From CAZPZR01 sp964591105 (GTDB lineage: Bacteria > Bacillota > Clostridia > Lachnospirales > Lachnospiraceae): a stretch of DNA of 14,957 bases. Position 1 is the first letter of the stretch. Every line of letters starts with the position of its first letter. The stretch is taken from NCBI GenBank assembly GCA_964591105.1, contig CAZPZR010000045.1, positions 1 through 14,957 of the forward strand, given 5' to 3'. Positions 1 to 8,018 of this stretch are shown piece by piece. The notes under the pieces are model-generated. The model saw only the letters and a program-made list of their open reading frames with translations. It had not been told where the DNA came from and made no database searches. Made by a program: the position numbers and the translations under genes.

Positions 1-1
1 G

Positions 2-322
2 AAATGCGGAAAATGTTCTGCTTCTTGCCCATCTTTCAATGAAATGGATATTAATCCACATCAGTTTGTATCCTATGTGGTAAATGAAGATATCGAAGCT
101 TTAGTAAAATCAAAATCTCTTTGGAAATGTCTTTCCTGCTTCGCATGTGTAGAGCGTTGTCCAAGAGATGTTAAACCAGGCAAACTCATAGACGCAGCAA
201 GACAGATCGTTGTGAGACAGAAAGGTCAGGATTATCTGAAAGCGGAAGAAATTCCAGAACTCTTAGATCCGGAACTTCCACAGCAGCTTCTCGTCAGTGC
301 ATTCAGAAGATATAGGAGGTGA
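2..322 (+). CDS. hdrC: Heterodisulfide reductase subunit C-like iron-sulfur protein (5' end outside window)
   Basis: Electron-transfer subunit that in the family carries two [4Fe-4S] clusters and links the HdrA flavin to the HdrB active site in the cytoplasm. The reading frame is open from base 2, so the gene starts upstream; 106 residues are visible, against roughly 180 for typical HdrC. The first motif is cut by the window edge (CGKCSASCP). The second, CLSCFACVERCP, is complete, at visible residues 42-53. The C-terminus (LLDPELPQQLLVSAFRRYRR) is typical of bacterial HdrC. An internal ATG at 44 would remove the first cluster and is not the true start. The TGA stop at 320-322 sits inside the spacer before hdrA, whose ribosome-binding site AGGAGG (314-319) lies in the last codons here. 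HdrB, the usual partner, does not follow, so it is either upstream of the window or missing. Confidence 0.85.
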   Translation, partial: KCGKCSASCPSFNEMDINPHQFVSYVVNEDIEALVKSKSLWKCLSCFACVERCPRDVKPGKLIDAARQIVVRQKGQDYLKAEEIPELLDPELPQQLLVSAFRRYRR

Positions 323-327
323 TTCGC

Positions 328-2316
328 ATGCAGAGAGTTGGAGTATTTGTCTGTCATTGTGGAAGCAACATTGCAGCAACAGTCGATGTGACAAAAGTAG
401 TAGAAATGGCAAAGATGGAACCTGGCGTTGTGCATGCAGAAGAATACCAGTATATGTGTTCTGAAGCAGGTCAGGCATTGATTGCAAAAGCGATTAAAGA
501 AAAGAATCTGACAGGAATGGTTGTCTGTTCATGTTCCCCACGTATGCATGAGACAACATTTCGTAAGGCAGCGGAACGTGCAGGCTTGAACCCATACATG
601 GTAGAAATTGCAAACATTCGTGAGCACTGCTCCTGGATTCATAAAGATATGGAAGAAGCGACAAAGAAAGCAGTCGTTCTTATGCGAGCAGCAGTAGCGA
701 AAGTAAATTTAAATACACCATTAAAACCAGGAGAAAGCCGTGTAACGAAACGTGCCCTTGTTATTGGTGGTGGGATTGCAGGAATCCAGACAGCATTGGA
801 TATTGCAGATGCAGGATATCAGGTAGATATCGTGGAAAAGACACCAAGTATTGGCGGAAGAATGTCTCAGCTTGATAAGACATTCCCTACGTTAGACTGT
901 TCCGCATGTATCTTGACACCAAAGATGGTAGAAGCATCTGCCCATGAGAACATTACAATCTATACATACAGTGAAGTAGAAAAAGTATCCGGATTCGTAG
1001 GAGACTTTACCGTAGATATTCGCAAGAAAGCCAGATATGTAGATATGGACAAATGTACAGGATGCGGAGCCTGTCAGGAAAAATGTCCTTCCAAGAAAGC
1101 ACCAAATGAATTTAACAGAGGCTTAAATACACGAAGTGCAATTTACACACCATTTGCGCAGGCAATTCCAAATGTACCAGTAATCGACTGTGAGAACTGT
1201 ATCAAATTTAAGACTGGAAAATGTGGAATCTGTTCAAAAGTCTGTCAGGCAGGAGCCATTGACTACAACCAGAAAGATGAGATTGTTACGGAAAAATATG
1301 GTGCAATCGTCGTGGCAACTGGATTTGATACAATCAAATTAGACAAATACGATGAATACGCATACAACCAGAGCAAAGATGTTATTACATCTCTGGAACT
1401 GGAACGTGTGATGAATGCAGCAGGACCTACAAAAGGACATTTGGAACGACTGTCTGACGGAAAAGCACCAAAGGAAATCGTATTCATCCAGTGTGTGGGA
1501 AGCCGTTGCTCCGATGACCGAGGAAAACCATATTGCTCAAAGATCTGTTGTATGTACACTGCAAAACATGCAATGCTGATTCGAGATAAATATCCAGATG
1601 TAAATGTGACCGTATTTTACATTGATGTTCGTACACCAGGAAAGAACTTCGATGAATTCTATCGAAGAGCAGTGGAACAGTACGGTGTCAACTACGTGAA
1701 AGGTCAGGTAGGAAAAGTACTGCCACAGCCAGACGGTAAGCTGCTGGTTCAGGGAGTTGACCTTCTAGACAACAAGCAGATCGTGAAAGAAGCAGATATG
1801 GTTGTTCTGGCAACAGCCATTGAACCAAACCCAGATGTACGTAAGATTGCAACGATGCTGACAGCAAGTATTGATACAAATAACTTCCTGACAGAAGCAC
1901 ATGCAAAACTTCGTCCGGTAGAATCTCCAACAGCAGGGATTTTCCTTTCTGGAGTGTGTCAGGGACCAAAAGATATTCCGGAGACCGTTGCACAGGCCGG
2001 AGCGGCAGCAGTTAAAGCAATCGGACTTCTTGCAAAAGATAAACTTTTGACCAATCCATGTACCGCACAGGCAGACGAACTGATGTGTAATGGATGCTCT
2101 ACTTGTACAAATGTATGTCCATATGGAGCAATTTCTTATGAAACAAAATTAGTGAATGACCATGGAATTCGTGAAGAAAGACGTGTGGCAGTTGTAAATA
2201 GCGCACTGTGTCAGGGATGTGGAGCATGTACTGTTGCCTGCCCATCCGGAGCGATGGATCTTCAGGGATTCTCCAATAAACAGATTTTGATGGAGGTGGA
2301 TGCAATATGCAGGTAG
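328..2316 (+). CDS. hdrA: Heterodisulfide reductase subunit A-like flavoprotein
   Basis: Flavin and iron-sulfur hub of Hdr complexes. In characterised members the HdrA FAD is the site of flavin-based electron bifurcation. The 662-residue protein begins with a VCHCG motif (Cys9, Cys11) of the N-terminal HdrA domain, then a Rossmann FAD motif GGGIAG at 147-152 followed by the EKTPSIGGRM stretch. Cluster motifs follow: Cys243/246/249/253, Cys288/291/299/302/306 and, in a C-terminal ferredoxin domain, Cys587/590/593/597 and Cys628/631/634/638. A GTG at 319 is in frame, but AGGAGG at 314-319 is spaced 8 bases from the ATG at 328, so 328 is chosen. The last 10 bases overlap the next gene. I see no selenocysteine codon or frameshift. 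The family is certain; whether this copy bifurcates is inferred from its neighbours. Confidence 0.93.
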   Translation: MQRVGVFVCHCGSNIAATVDVTKVVEMAKMEPGVVHAEEYQYMCSEAGQALIAKAIKEKNLTGMVVCSCSPRMHETTFRKAAERAGLNPYMVEIANIREHCSWIHKDMEEATKKAVVLMRAAVAKVNLNTPLKPGESRVTKRALVIGGGIAGIQTALDIADAGYQVDIVEKTPSIGGRMSQLDKTFPTLDCSACILTPKMVEASAHENITIYTYSEVEKVSGFVGDFTVDIRKKARYVDMDKCTGCGACQEKCPSKKAPNEFNRGLNTRSAIYTPFAQAIPNVPVIDCENCIKFKTGKCGICSKVCQAGAIDYNQKDEIVTEKYGAIVVATGFDTIKLDKYDEYAYNQSKDVITSLELERVMNAAGPTKGHLERLSDGKAPKEIVFIQCVGSRCSDDRGKPYCSKICCMYTAKHAMLIRDKYPDVNVTVFYIDVRTPGKNFDEFYRRAVEQYGVNYVKGQVGKVLPQPDGKLLVQGVDLLDNKQIVKEADMVVLATAIEPNPDVRKIATMLTASIDTNNFLTEAHAKLRPVESPTAGIFLSGVCQGPKDIPETVAQAGAAAVKAIGLLAKDKLLTNPCTAQADELMCNGCSTCTNVCPYGAISYETKLVNDHGIREERRVAVVNSALCQGCGACTVACPSGAMDLQGFSNKQILMEVDAICR

Positions 2317-2750
2317 AAGCAAAAGAAGAATTTAGACCAAAAATCGTCGCATTTTGCTGTAACTGGTGTAGTTACGCAGGAGCCGACCTTGCAGGAAGCA
2401 GCCGCCTTTCTTATCCGGCAGATGTCAAGATTATACGTGTACCTTGTTCCTGCCGTGTCAACCCAATGTTCATCCTTCGTGCATTTGAAAAAGGTGCCGA
2501 CGGCGTGATTATGTGTGGATGCCACCCAGGAGACTGCCATTACAGTACAGGAAACTTTTACGCAAGAAGACGTATGACATTATTGTTTTCAATGTTAGAT
2601 TACCTCGGAATCGAGAACGGACGTACTCGTGTAGAGTGGGTATCCGCAGCAGAAGGTGTAAAATTCTCACAGACTATGAATGAATTTGTGGAAAAGATTT
2701 ATTCTTTGGGTGAAAACGTAAGATTGGGGGATTTAAGATGCAGGAAATAA
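2307..2750 (+). CDS. mvhD: MvhD/FlxD-like iron-sulfur subunit (hydrogenase iron-sulfur subunit family)
   Basis: Small adaptor that passes electrons from an electron-input module to HdrA: hydrogenase in methanogens, the FlxABC NADH module in fermenting bacteria. The 147-residue length is typical. Conserved Cys pairs are visible: CCNWC at 17-21, PCSCRVN at 46-52 and CGCHPGDCHY at 70-79. The gene overlaps hdrA by 10 bases and uses a GGAGGTG site (2292-2298) 8 bases before the ATG. It overlaps the next gene by 13 bases, suggesting translational coupling. No hydrogenase large or small subunit lies in the window, but a FAD/NAD subunit does (4756-5610), so a FlxD-like role with NAD(P)H as donor fits better than a hydrogenase role. 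Family assignment is firm; the donor is inferred. Confidence 0.9.
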   Translation: MQVEAKEEFRPKIVAFCCNWCSYAGADLAGSSRLSYPADVKIIRVPCSCRVNPMFILRAFEKGADGVIMCGCHPGDCHYSTGNFYARRRMTLLFSMLDYLGIENGRTRVEWVSAAEGVKFSQTMNEFVEKIYSLGENVRLGDLRCRK

Positions 2751-3712
2751 GAGACCGCGCGAAAGAACTTTTGGCAAATGGAACAGTTGCCAGAGTGCTT
2801 GGCTGGAAAGTGGGGGACCTGCCTTACAATCCAGAACCAGCTTATTTTGAAACAGAAGAATCGCTGAACGAATTCGTTTACAACGGATTTTGCGGAGCGA
2901 ATTTAAGCAAATATATGATTGAAGCATCCAAGTTAGAAGGAAAGACATTGGTTTGCCTGAAACCATGTGACACTTACAGCTTTCAGCAGCTTATGAAAGA
3001 ACATCGTGTAGATCGAGAGAAAGCATACATTGTAGGTGTTGGATGCAAAGGAAAACTGGACATTGAAAAAATCCGCAAACAGGGTATCAAAGGAATCCAG
3101 AAGATGGAAGGTGCTGAGATGACTGGAGATGCAAGTGAACTGAAGATTCAGACCATCTATGGTGAAAAAACTTGCAGCTATCAGGAAGCAATGTTAGAGC
3201 GATGCCATGTGTGCAAAGGCAAAGATCACATGATTTATGATGAACTACTTGGAGAGTCCAGAGATACCAAAGACGCTGATCGTTTTGATGAAGTGGCAAA
3301 GATTGAAGCAATGACTTCAGAAGAAAAATTTGCCTTCTTTCAGAAAGAACTTAGCAAATGTATCCGCTGTAATGCCTGCAGAAATGTCTGTCCAGCATGT
3401 AGCTGTAGAAAATGTGTATTTGACAGCACCAAATTTGACAGTGCTCAGAAGGCAAACGTAGATTCATTTGAAGAAAAAATGTTCCATGTGATTCGTGCAT
3501 TCCACGTAGCAGGAAGATGTACAGACTGTGGCGAATGCAGCCGTGTATGTCCACAGGGAATCCCACTCCACTTATTTAACCGTAAGTTCATCAAAGACAT
3601 CAACGAATTTTACGGAGAATATCAGGCAGGAGCAGATGCAGAATCCAAAGGACCATTGACAGACTTTACCTTTGAAGATGTAGAACCAAGCATTGTAGGA
3701 GAGAGGGGATAA
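2738..3712 (+). CDS. FrhB/FdhB-like iron-sulfur protein with C-terminal two-cluster ferredoxin domain (Flx module)
   Basis: 324 residues. The N-terminal two thirds resemble the beta subunit of coenzyme F420 hydrogenase/dehydrogenase-type proteins, with KPCDTYSFQQL around residues 78-88, VGVGCKGKLD after it, and a further CHVC pair. The C-terminal third is a ferredoxin domain: Cys208/211/214/218, immediately followed by extra cysteines at 221, 223 and 226, and a second motif at Cys261/264/267/271. It probably relays electrons between the NADH-oxidising subunit and MvhD/HdrA in the cytoplasm. The position between mvhD and the AsrA-like gene matches the FlxB/FlxC slots of flxABCD-hdrABC clusters, but I cannot say which of the two names applies. 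The ATG at 2738 follows a GGGGG site (2726-2730) 7 bases upstream. No signal peptide or membrane segment is seen. Confidence 0.82.
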   Translation: MQEIRDRAKELLANGTVARVLGWKVGDLPYNPEPAYFETEESLNEFVYNGFCGANLSKYMIEASKLEGKTLVCLKPCDTYSFQQLMKEHRVDREKAYIVGVGCKGKLDIEKIRKQGIKGIQKMEGAEMTGDASELKIQTIYGEKTCSYQEAMLERCHVCKGKDHMIYDELLGESRDTKDADRFDEVAKIEAMTSEEKFAFFQKELSKCIRCNACRNVCPACSCRKCVFDSTKFDSAQKANVDSFEEKMFHVIRAFHVAGRCTDCGECSRVCPQGIPLHLFNRKFIKDINEFYGEYQAGADAESKGPLTDFTFEDVEPSIVGERG

Positions 3713-3715
3713 TGT

Positions 3716-4756
3716 ATGTATAAGATCGCAAAAGAAAATCTGTCCGCATTATTCCAGAAGATTGCGGCAACACAGGAATTATATTTGCCGGTAAAGACAG
3801 CAGGACAGACAAATTTTAAAGCGTGGAGTGAAGATGCAGAAGTAGATATGGACACGTTGAAAACAGTAAAATCTGCGAAAGATGCATTTTTTCCACAGAG
3901 TGAAACACTGTACTCAGTAGCAAAAGAAGGAAAGAAGATTTCTATCAAACCAGAAACATTACAAGAACAGACCTTCGTTGTATTTGGCATGAAAGCCTGT
4001 GATGTGAGAGGCGTGGAAGTATTGGATCAGGTATTTTTGGCAGACCCGGTGGACACATTCTATGCGGCAAGAAGAGCTCATGGAACCATCGTTGCGATGG
4101 CTTGTCATGAACCAGAAGAATCCTGCTTCTGTAAGGTGTTCGGCATTGACGCAGCTTATCCGGCAGCAGACGTTGCCACATGGATGATCGAAGAGATGCT
4201 GTACTGGAAGCCTCTTACAGACAAGGGCGAGGAATTGACCAAAGCATTAGAAGGACTTTTGGAAGAAGCAGACAATGCGGATCTTGTGAAAGTTGAAGTA
4301 GAAAAAAATGAGATCCATCAGATTATTGAAAAGCTTCCATATAGCAATCTATCCTTAGATGGATGGGGCAAAGATGCAGTGAAAGAAAACTTCGATGCAA
4401 AACAGTGGGAAGAATTATATAAACCATGTCTTGCATGTGGAACCTGTACATTCGTTTGTCCGACTTGTCAGTGCTATGACATCAAAGACTACGACACCGG
4501 ACATGGTGTACAGAGATATCGTTGCTGGGATTCCTGCATGTACTCTGACTTTACAATGATGGCTCATGGAAATAACCGTACCAGCCAGATGCAGAGATTT
4601 CGTCAGAGATTTATGCACAAGTTAGCATATTATCCAGCAAATAATAATGGAATGTATTCATGCGTTGGATGTGGACGCTGCGTAGAAAAATGCCCAGCAT
4701 CCTTGAACATCGTAAAAGTAATCAAAGCATTTCAGAAACAGGGAGGCGAACAGTAA
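3716..4756 (+). CDS. AsrA-like 4Fe-4S dicluster protein (Flx module / anaerobic sulfite reductase subunit A family)
   Basis: 346 residues. The family pairs with an AsrB/FlxA-type FAD/NAD protein to move electrons from NAD(P)H into iron-sulfur carriers; the partner is the next gene and overlaps this one by one base. An upstream Cys patch ACHEPEESCFCKVFG lies near residues 129-143. The C-terminal part holds two ferredoxin motifs: Cys238/241/244/248 with additional Cys251 and Cys253 (CPTCQC), and Cys316/319/322/326 followed by PASLN. Purine-rich GAGAGGGG precedes the ATG at 3716; the nearby ATG at 3712 is out of frame and meets a stop after three codons. No siroheme sulfite reductase gene (AsrC) is present, so sulfite reduction is unlikely and an Flx-type role is favoured. 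Soluble; no signal peptide. Confidence 0.82.
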   Translation: MYKIAKENLSALFQKIAATQELYLPVKTAGQTNFKAWSEDAEVDMDTLKTVKSAKDAFFPQSETLYSVAKEGKKISIKPETLQEQTFVVFGMKACDVRGVEVLDQVFLADPVDTFYAARRAHGTIVAMACHEPEESCFCKVFGIDAAYPAADVATWMIEEMLYWKPLTDKGEELTKALEGLLEEADNADLVKVEVEKNEIHQIIEKLPYSNLSLDGWGKDAVKENFDAKQWEELYKPCLACGTCTFVCPTCQCYDIKDYDTGHGVQRYRCWDSCMYSDFTMMAHGNNRTSQMQRFRQRFMHKLAYYPANNNGMYSCVGCGRCVEKCPASLNIVKVIKAFQKQGGEQ

Positions 4757-5610
4757 TGTGCGAATGCAATTGCCATAAAGACTATACGTTAGATACCTTA
4801 ATTCCACAGGTGGCTGTAATTACAGATATTCGTGAGGAAACACCAGATGTGAAAACATTTCGTGTAAATGCGCCAGAAGGTGGAAAAGTATTTGAACATA
4901 TGCCTGGACAGTGTGCGATGGTATGTGCTCCAGGAGTAGGAGAAGCAATGTTTTCCATTACTTCTTCCCCAACAAACAAAGATTACCAAGAATTTAGTAT
5001 AAAAAAATGTGGAACACTTACAGACTATCTCCACAGCTTAGAAGTAGGAGATGAGATTACAGTCCGTGGCCCATACGGCAACCATTTTCCAGTAGAAACG
5101 GAGTTAAAAGGAAAGAACCTTCTGTTCATTGCAGGGGGGATTGGACTTGCACCGCTCCGTTCTGTAATCAACTATGTATTAGACAACCGAGAAAATTATG
5201 GAACTGTAGATATTGTCTACGGTTCCCGTTCCGCAGATGATCTGGTGCAGTTAAAAGAAATCCAGGAAGTCTGGATGAAAACAGAAGGTGTGAATGTATA
5301 TCTGACTATCGACCGCGAACAGGAAGGATGGGACGGACATGTGGGATTCGTACCAAACTATGTAAAAGAATTAGGATTTGATACAGATAAGACTGCATTG
5401 GTTTGTGGACCACCGATTATGATCAAATTCGTTCTTGCAGGACTTCAGGAATTAGGATTTACAAGTGAACAGGTGTACACGACCTTAGAACTTCGCATGA
5501 AATGTGGAGTTGGAAAATGTGGAAGATGTAACATCGGATCAAAATATGTATGTAAAGACGGACCAGTCTTCCGATATGACGAGATTGATGAATTACCGAA
5601 TGAGTATTAG
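4756..5610 (+). CDS. flxA: FAD/NAD(P)-binding reductase subunit with C-terminal [2Fe-2S] site (FlxA/AsrB-like)
   Basis: Likely entry point for NADH electrons into the Flx-Hdr complex. The 284-residue protein has a ferredoxin-reductase-type FAD domain (MPGQCAMVCAPG, then MFSITSSP at 65-72), a nucleotide-binding domain with GGIGLAPL at 127-134 and VCGPP further on, and a C-terminal [2Fe-2S] motif like that of dihydroorotate dehydrogenase electron-transfer subunits (Cys250/255/258/266). The frame is open back to an ATG at 4660, but that would overlap the previous gene by 97 bases. The ATG at 4756 overlaps only the last stop base and has GGAGG (4742-4746) 9 bases before it. The new N-terminus MCECNCHKD is unusually Cys-rich. 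NADH rather than NADPH cannot be decided from sequence alone. Confidence 0.87.
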   Translation: MCECNCHKDYTLDTLIPQVAVITDIREETPDVKTFRVNAPEGGKVFEHMPGQCAMVCAPGVGEAMFSITSSPTNKDYQEFSIKKCGTLTDYLHSLEVGDEITVRGPYGNHFPVETELKGKNLLFIAGGIGLAPLRSVINYVLDNRENYGTVDIVYGSRSADDLVQLKEIQEVWMKTEGVNVYLTIDREQEGWDGHVGFVPNYVKELGFDTDKTALVCGPPIMIKFVLAGLQELGFTSEQVYTTLELRMKCGVGKCGRCNIGSKYVCKDGPVFRYDEIDELPNEY

Positions 5611-5622
5611 GAGGGTAGAAAA

Positions 5623-6297
5623 ATGGCAGATATGATTAACATATATTTATACGGCAAGAAATATGAAGTTCCGGCAGATCTGACAATCATGGAAGCGTTT
5701 GAATATGCTGGTTATCAGTTAGTACGAGGATGCGGTTGCAGAAATGGATTCTGTGGGGCATGTTCTACCATCTACAGAATCAAAGGCAAACAAGAATTAG
5801 TCGGCTGTCTGGCTTGTTCAACAAAAGTGGAAAACGATATGTGTGTCGCTTCCTTGCCATTCTTCCCATTAGAGAAGAAAGTGTATGATATTACCGAAAT
5901 TAAACCAACACAGCAGATTATGATGCAGCTGTATCCAGAGATTTACTCTTGTATTGGATGCAATGCCTGCACAAAAGCATGTACACAGGATCTGAATGTT
6001 ATGCAGTATATCGCATACGCACAGCGCGGAGAATTTGAAAAATGTGCAGAAGAATCTTTCGACTGTGTGATGTGTGGTGTATGTTCATCCCGCTGCCCAG
6101 CAGGAATTTCACATCCTCAGGTAGCACTTCTTGCAAGACGTTTGACAGGAAAATATATTAAACCAGAAGCAGAACATTTGACAGCAAGAGTAGAAGAGAT
6201 TGAGCGCGGAGATCACAAAGCTTTGATCGAAGCAATCATGGCAAAACCAATTGAAGAATTAAAAGAACTTTACAATACACGAGAAATCGAGAAATAA
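5623..6297 (+). CDS. Fumarate reductase/succinate dehydrogenase-type iron-sulfur protein, short variant
   Basis: 224 residues, presumed electron donor to the flavoprotein encoded next. The N-terminal half is a plant-ferredoxin-like [2Fe-2S] domain with GCGCRNGFCGAC (Cys39/44/47, plus Cys62 or Cys65 as fourth ligand; Cys37 is extra). The second half has two full [4Fe-4S] motifs, Cys110/113/116/120 and Cys148/151/154/158. Canonical FrdB/SdhB has one [4Fe-4S] and one [3Fe-4S], so this is a different cluster set, closer to HdrC-type ferredoxin pairs. AGGAGGG (5609-5615) overlaps the upstream stop and lies 7 bases before the ATG. The gap to the flavoprotein is 13 bases. No quinone-anchor genes (FrdC/FrdD) are present. 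The subunit type is well supported; the partner is inferred from adjacency. Confidence 0.85.
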   Translation: MADMINIYLYGKKYEVPADLTIMEAFEYAGYQLVRGCGCRNGFCGACSTIYRIKGKQELVGCLACSTKVENDMCVASLPFFPLEKKVYDITEIKPTQQIMMQLYPEIYSCIGCNACTKACTQDLNVMQYIAYAQRGEFEKCAEESFDCVMCGVCSSRCPAGISHPQVALLARRLTGKYIKPEAEHLTARVEEIERGDHKALIEAIMAKPIEELKELYNTREIEK

Positions 6298-6310
6298 GGA
6301 GGAATGTGAG

Positions 6311-7930
6311 ATGAGTTTACCATATACAGCCGAAATGGTGGAATCCATGAAAAAGGTTGAAGCTGGAAGAAAAGACCGTATCGGATTCGAACCAAAACGA
6401 ATGACAGCAGATGAAAAGACAGCCCTCCTGGAAGCATTTCACCCAGATTACAATCTGGATAGCTTTGCAGAAATCAAGGTAGGTCCAAATAAAGGACAGA
6501 AAGCACCAAAAGAATTGGTAGAAGTTCTGCACGGAGAAAGCAGAGTGAAAGGCATGGATCTTGACCTGACACATCCGGATTATGACGTGGATGTCTTAGT
6601 AATTGGCGGCGGTGGCGCAGGTTCTTCTGCAGCGATTGAAGCACATGAAGCGGGTGCCGATGTTATGATCGTTACCAAACTTCGTATTGGTGATGCCAAC
6701 ACGATGATGGCAGAAGGTGGAATTCAGGCAGCTGATAAGGAAAATGATTCCCCAGCACAGCATTATCTGGATGTTATGGGCGGAGGACATTATGCTAACG
6801 TGCCAGAATTAGTAGAAAAACTTGTATGTGACGGACCTGGAGCAATTAACTGGTTAGACAAGTTGGGAGTGCTCTTCGATAAAGATGAAAATGGTCGTAT
6901 GATCACAACACATGGTGGTGGTACTTCCCGCAAAAGAATGCATGCGGCAGCAGACTACTCAGGAGCAGAAATCATGCGTGTGCTCCGAGATGAAGTATAC
7001 AACAGAGGAATTCCAGTGGTAGATTTCACTGCTGCAATCGAACTGATCAAAGATACCGAAGGAAAAGCGGCAGGTGCAGTACTTCTGAATATGGAAACCA
7101 ATGAAATTCTGATTGCAAGAGCAAAGACAGTAATTATTGCAACTGGCGGTGCAGGAAGAATGCATTATCAGGGATTCCCAACATCTAACCATTATGGAGC
7201 AACTGCAGATGGTCTAGTATTTGCTTACCGCGCAGGTGCAGCGTTATTATATCAGGATACTTTGCAGTATCATCCAACAGGAGTTGCCTTCCCATCTCAG
7301 ATTTACGGAGCGCTTGTAACAGAAAAAGTACGTTCTATGGGTGCGATGTTTGTAAATAAAGATGGAGAAGTATTCATGCATCCATTGGAAACAAGAGATG
7401 TGGCAGCATCTGGAATCATCCGTGAGTGCAAGGAACGCGGCAAAGGAGTACATACACCAACTGCAGACGGTGTATGGTTAGATACACCAATGATCGATAT
7501 GATTCATGGAGAAGGAACATTAGAAAAGAGACTTCCTGGAATGCTTCGTATGTACTTGAGATGCGGAATTGATATGCGAGAAGTTCCAATCGTGGTATAC
7601 CCAACCCTTCATTATCAGAATGGTGGAATCAAAATTGGGGTAAATGGAATGTCTGATGTGGAAAACTTATTTGTTGCAGGAGAAGCTGTGGGAGGAATCC
7701 ACGGAAGAAATCGACTCATGGGAAATTCCCTTCTTGATATCATCGTATTCGGAAGAAATGCAGGGCAGCAGGCAGGTGCAAAATGCAAAGAAGTGGAACT
7801 GAAAGATTTAACACTTTCTCATGTAGATGCATACGAAGAAATGCTGGAAAAAGCAGATGCCAAATCTGACGTAGTCTCTCCAAGATTATTGCCGGATTAC
7901 AGACCTGAAGGCGTAAAGAGATTAAACTAA
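6311..7930 (+). CDS. frdA: Soluble fumarate reductase-type flavoprotein
   Basis: Probable catalytic subunit reducing fumarate to succinate. The FAD motif GGGGAG is at 99-104, followed by NTMMAEGG at 130-137. Residues matching the fumarate reductase active site are all visible: QYHPTG with His321, TRDVAAS with Arg362 (proton donor), HYQNGG with His434, and GRNRLMGNS with Arg468. Their spacing is close to E. coli FrdA His232/Arg287/His355/Arg390. Three oddities: the His that covalently binds FAD in FrdA is replaced by Asn130, so FAD is probably non-covalent; about 95 residues precede the FAD motif instead of about 10; and the protein ends about 70 residues after Arg468, so the usual C-terminal helical domain is missing (539 residues in total). 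GGAGG lies upstream of the ATG. Alternatives are another enoate-type reductase or an aspartate oxidase relative; the adjacent fumarase favours fumarate. Confidence 0.85.
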   Translation: MSLPYTAEMVESMKKVEAGRKDRIGFEPKRMTADEKTALLEAFHPDYNLDSFAEIKVGPNKGQKAPKELVEVLHGESRVKGMDLDLTHPDYDVDVLVIGGGGAGSSAAIEAHEAGADVMIVTKLRIGDANTMMAEGGIQAADKENDSPAQHYLDVMGGGHYANVPELVEKLVCDGPGAINWLDKLGVLFDKDENGRMITTHGGGTSRKRMHAAADYSGAEIMRVLRDEVYNRGIPVVDFTAAIELIKDTEGKAAGAVLLNMETNEILIARAKTVIIATGGAGRMHYQGFPTSNHYGATADGLVFAYRAGAALLYQDTLQYHPTGVAFPSQIYGALVTEKVRSMGAMFVNKDGEVFMHPLETRDVAASGIIRECKERGKGVHTPTADGVWLDTPMIDMIHGEGTLEKRLPGMLRMYLRCGIDMREVPIVVYPTLHYQNGGIKIGVNGMSDVENLFVAGEAVGGIHGRNRLMGNSLLDIIVFGRNAGQQAGAKCKEVELKDLTLSHVDAYEEMLEKADAKSDVVSPRLLPDYRPEGVKRLN

Positions 7931-7933
7931 GGA

Positions 7934-7962
7934 TTGATTTTGAAAGTTAGATGGACTAACAT
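7934..7962 (+). promoter_or_regulatory. Weak internal promoter candidate before the fumarase genes
   Basis: TTGATT (7934-7939) and TAACAT (7957-7962) are separated by 17 bases. Each matches only four of six consensus positions. A small dyad GTTAG/CTAAC (7946-7950 and 7956-7960) overlaps the -10 element. The genes may instead simply be read through from upstream. Confidence 0.25.
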
Positions 7963-7963
7963 A

Positions 7964-7991
7964 AATGCTGGGGCGTGAAAGCTCCAGCATT
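7964..7991 (+). promoter_or_regulatory. Stem-loop between the flavoprotein and fumarase alpha genes
   Basis: AATGCTGGGGC (7964-7974) pairs with GCTCCAGCATT (7981-7991) as 11 base pairs with one G-U, closing a six-base loop GTGAAA. No T-run follows, so it is not a standard intrinsic terminator. It fits an mRNA processing or stability element, or a weak attenuator, that would set fumarase expression apart from the redox genes upstream. Confidence 0.6.
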
Positions 7992-8018
7992 ACATAGAAG
8001 ATTACGGAGGGAAATGGA

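Noticed and set aside
4660..4755. Upstream in-frame ATG extending the FAD/NAD subunit by 32 residues
   Set aside because: It would overlap the previous gene by 97 bases in another frame, and a good GGAGG site serves the ATG at 4756.
3716..5610. Dissimilatory anaerobic sulfite reductase (asrABC) operon
   Set aside because: AsrA- and AsrB-like proteins are present, but there is no siroheme AsrC, and the hdr/mvhD context fits an Flx module.
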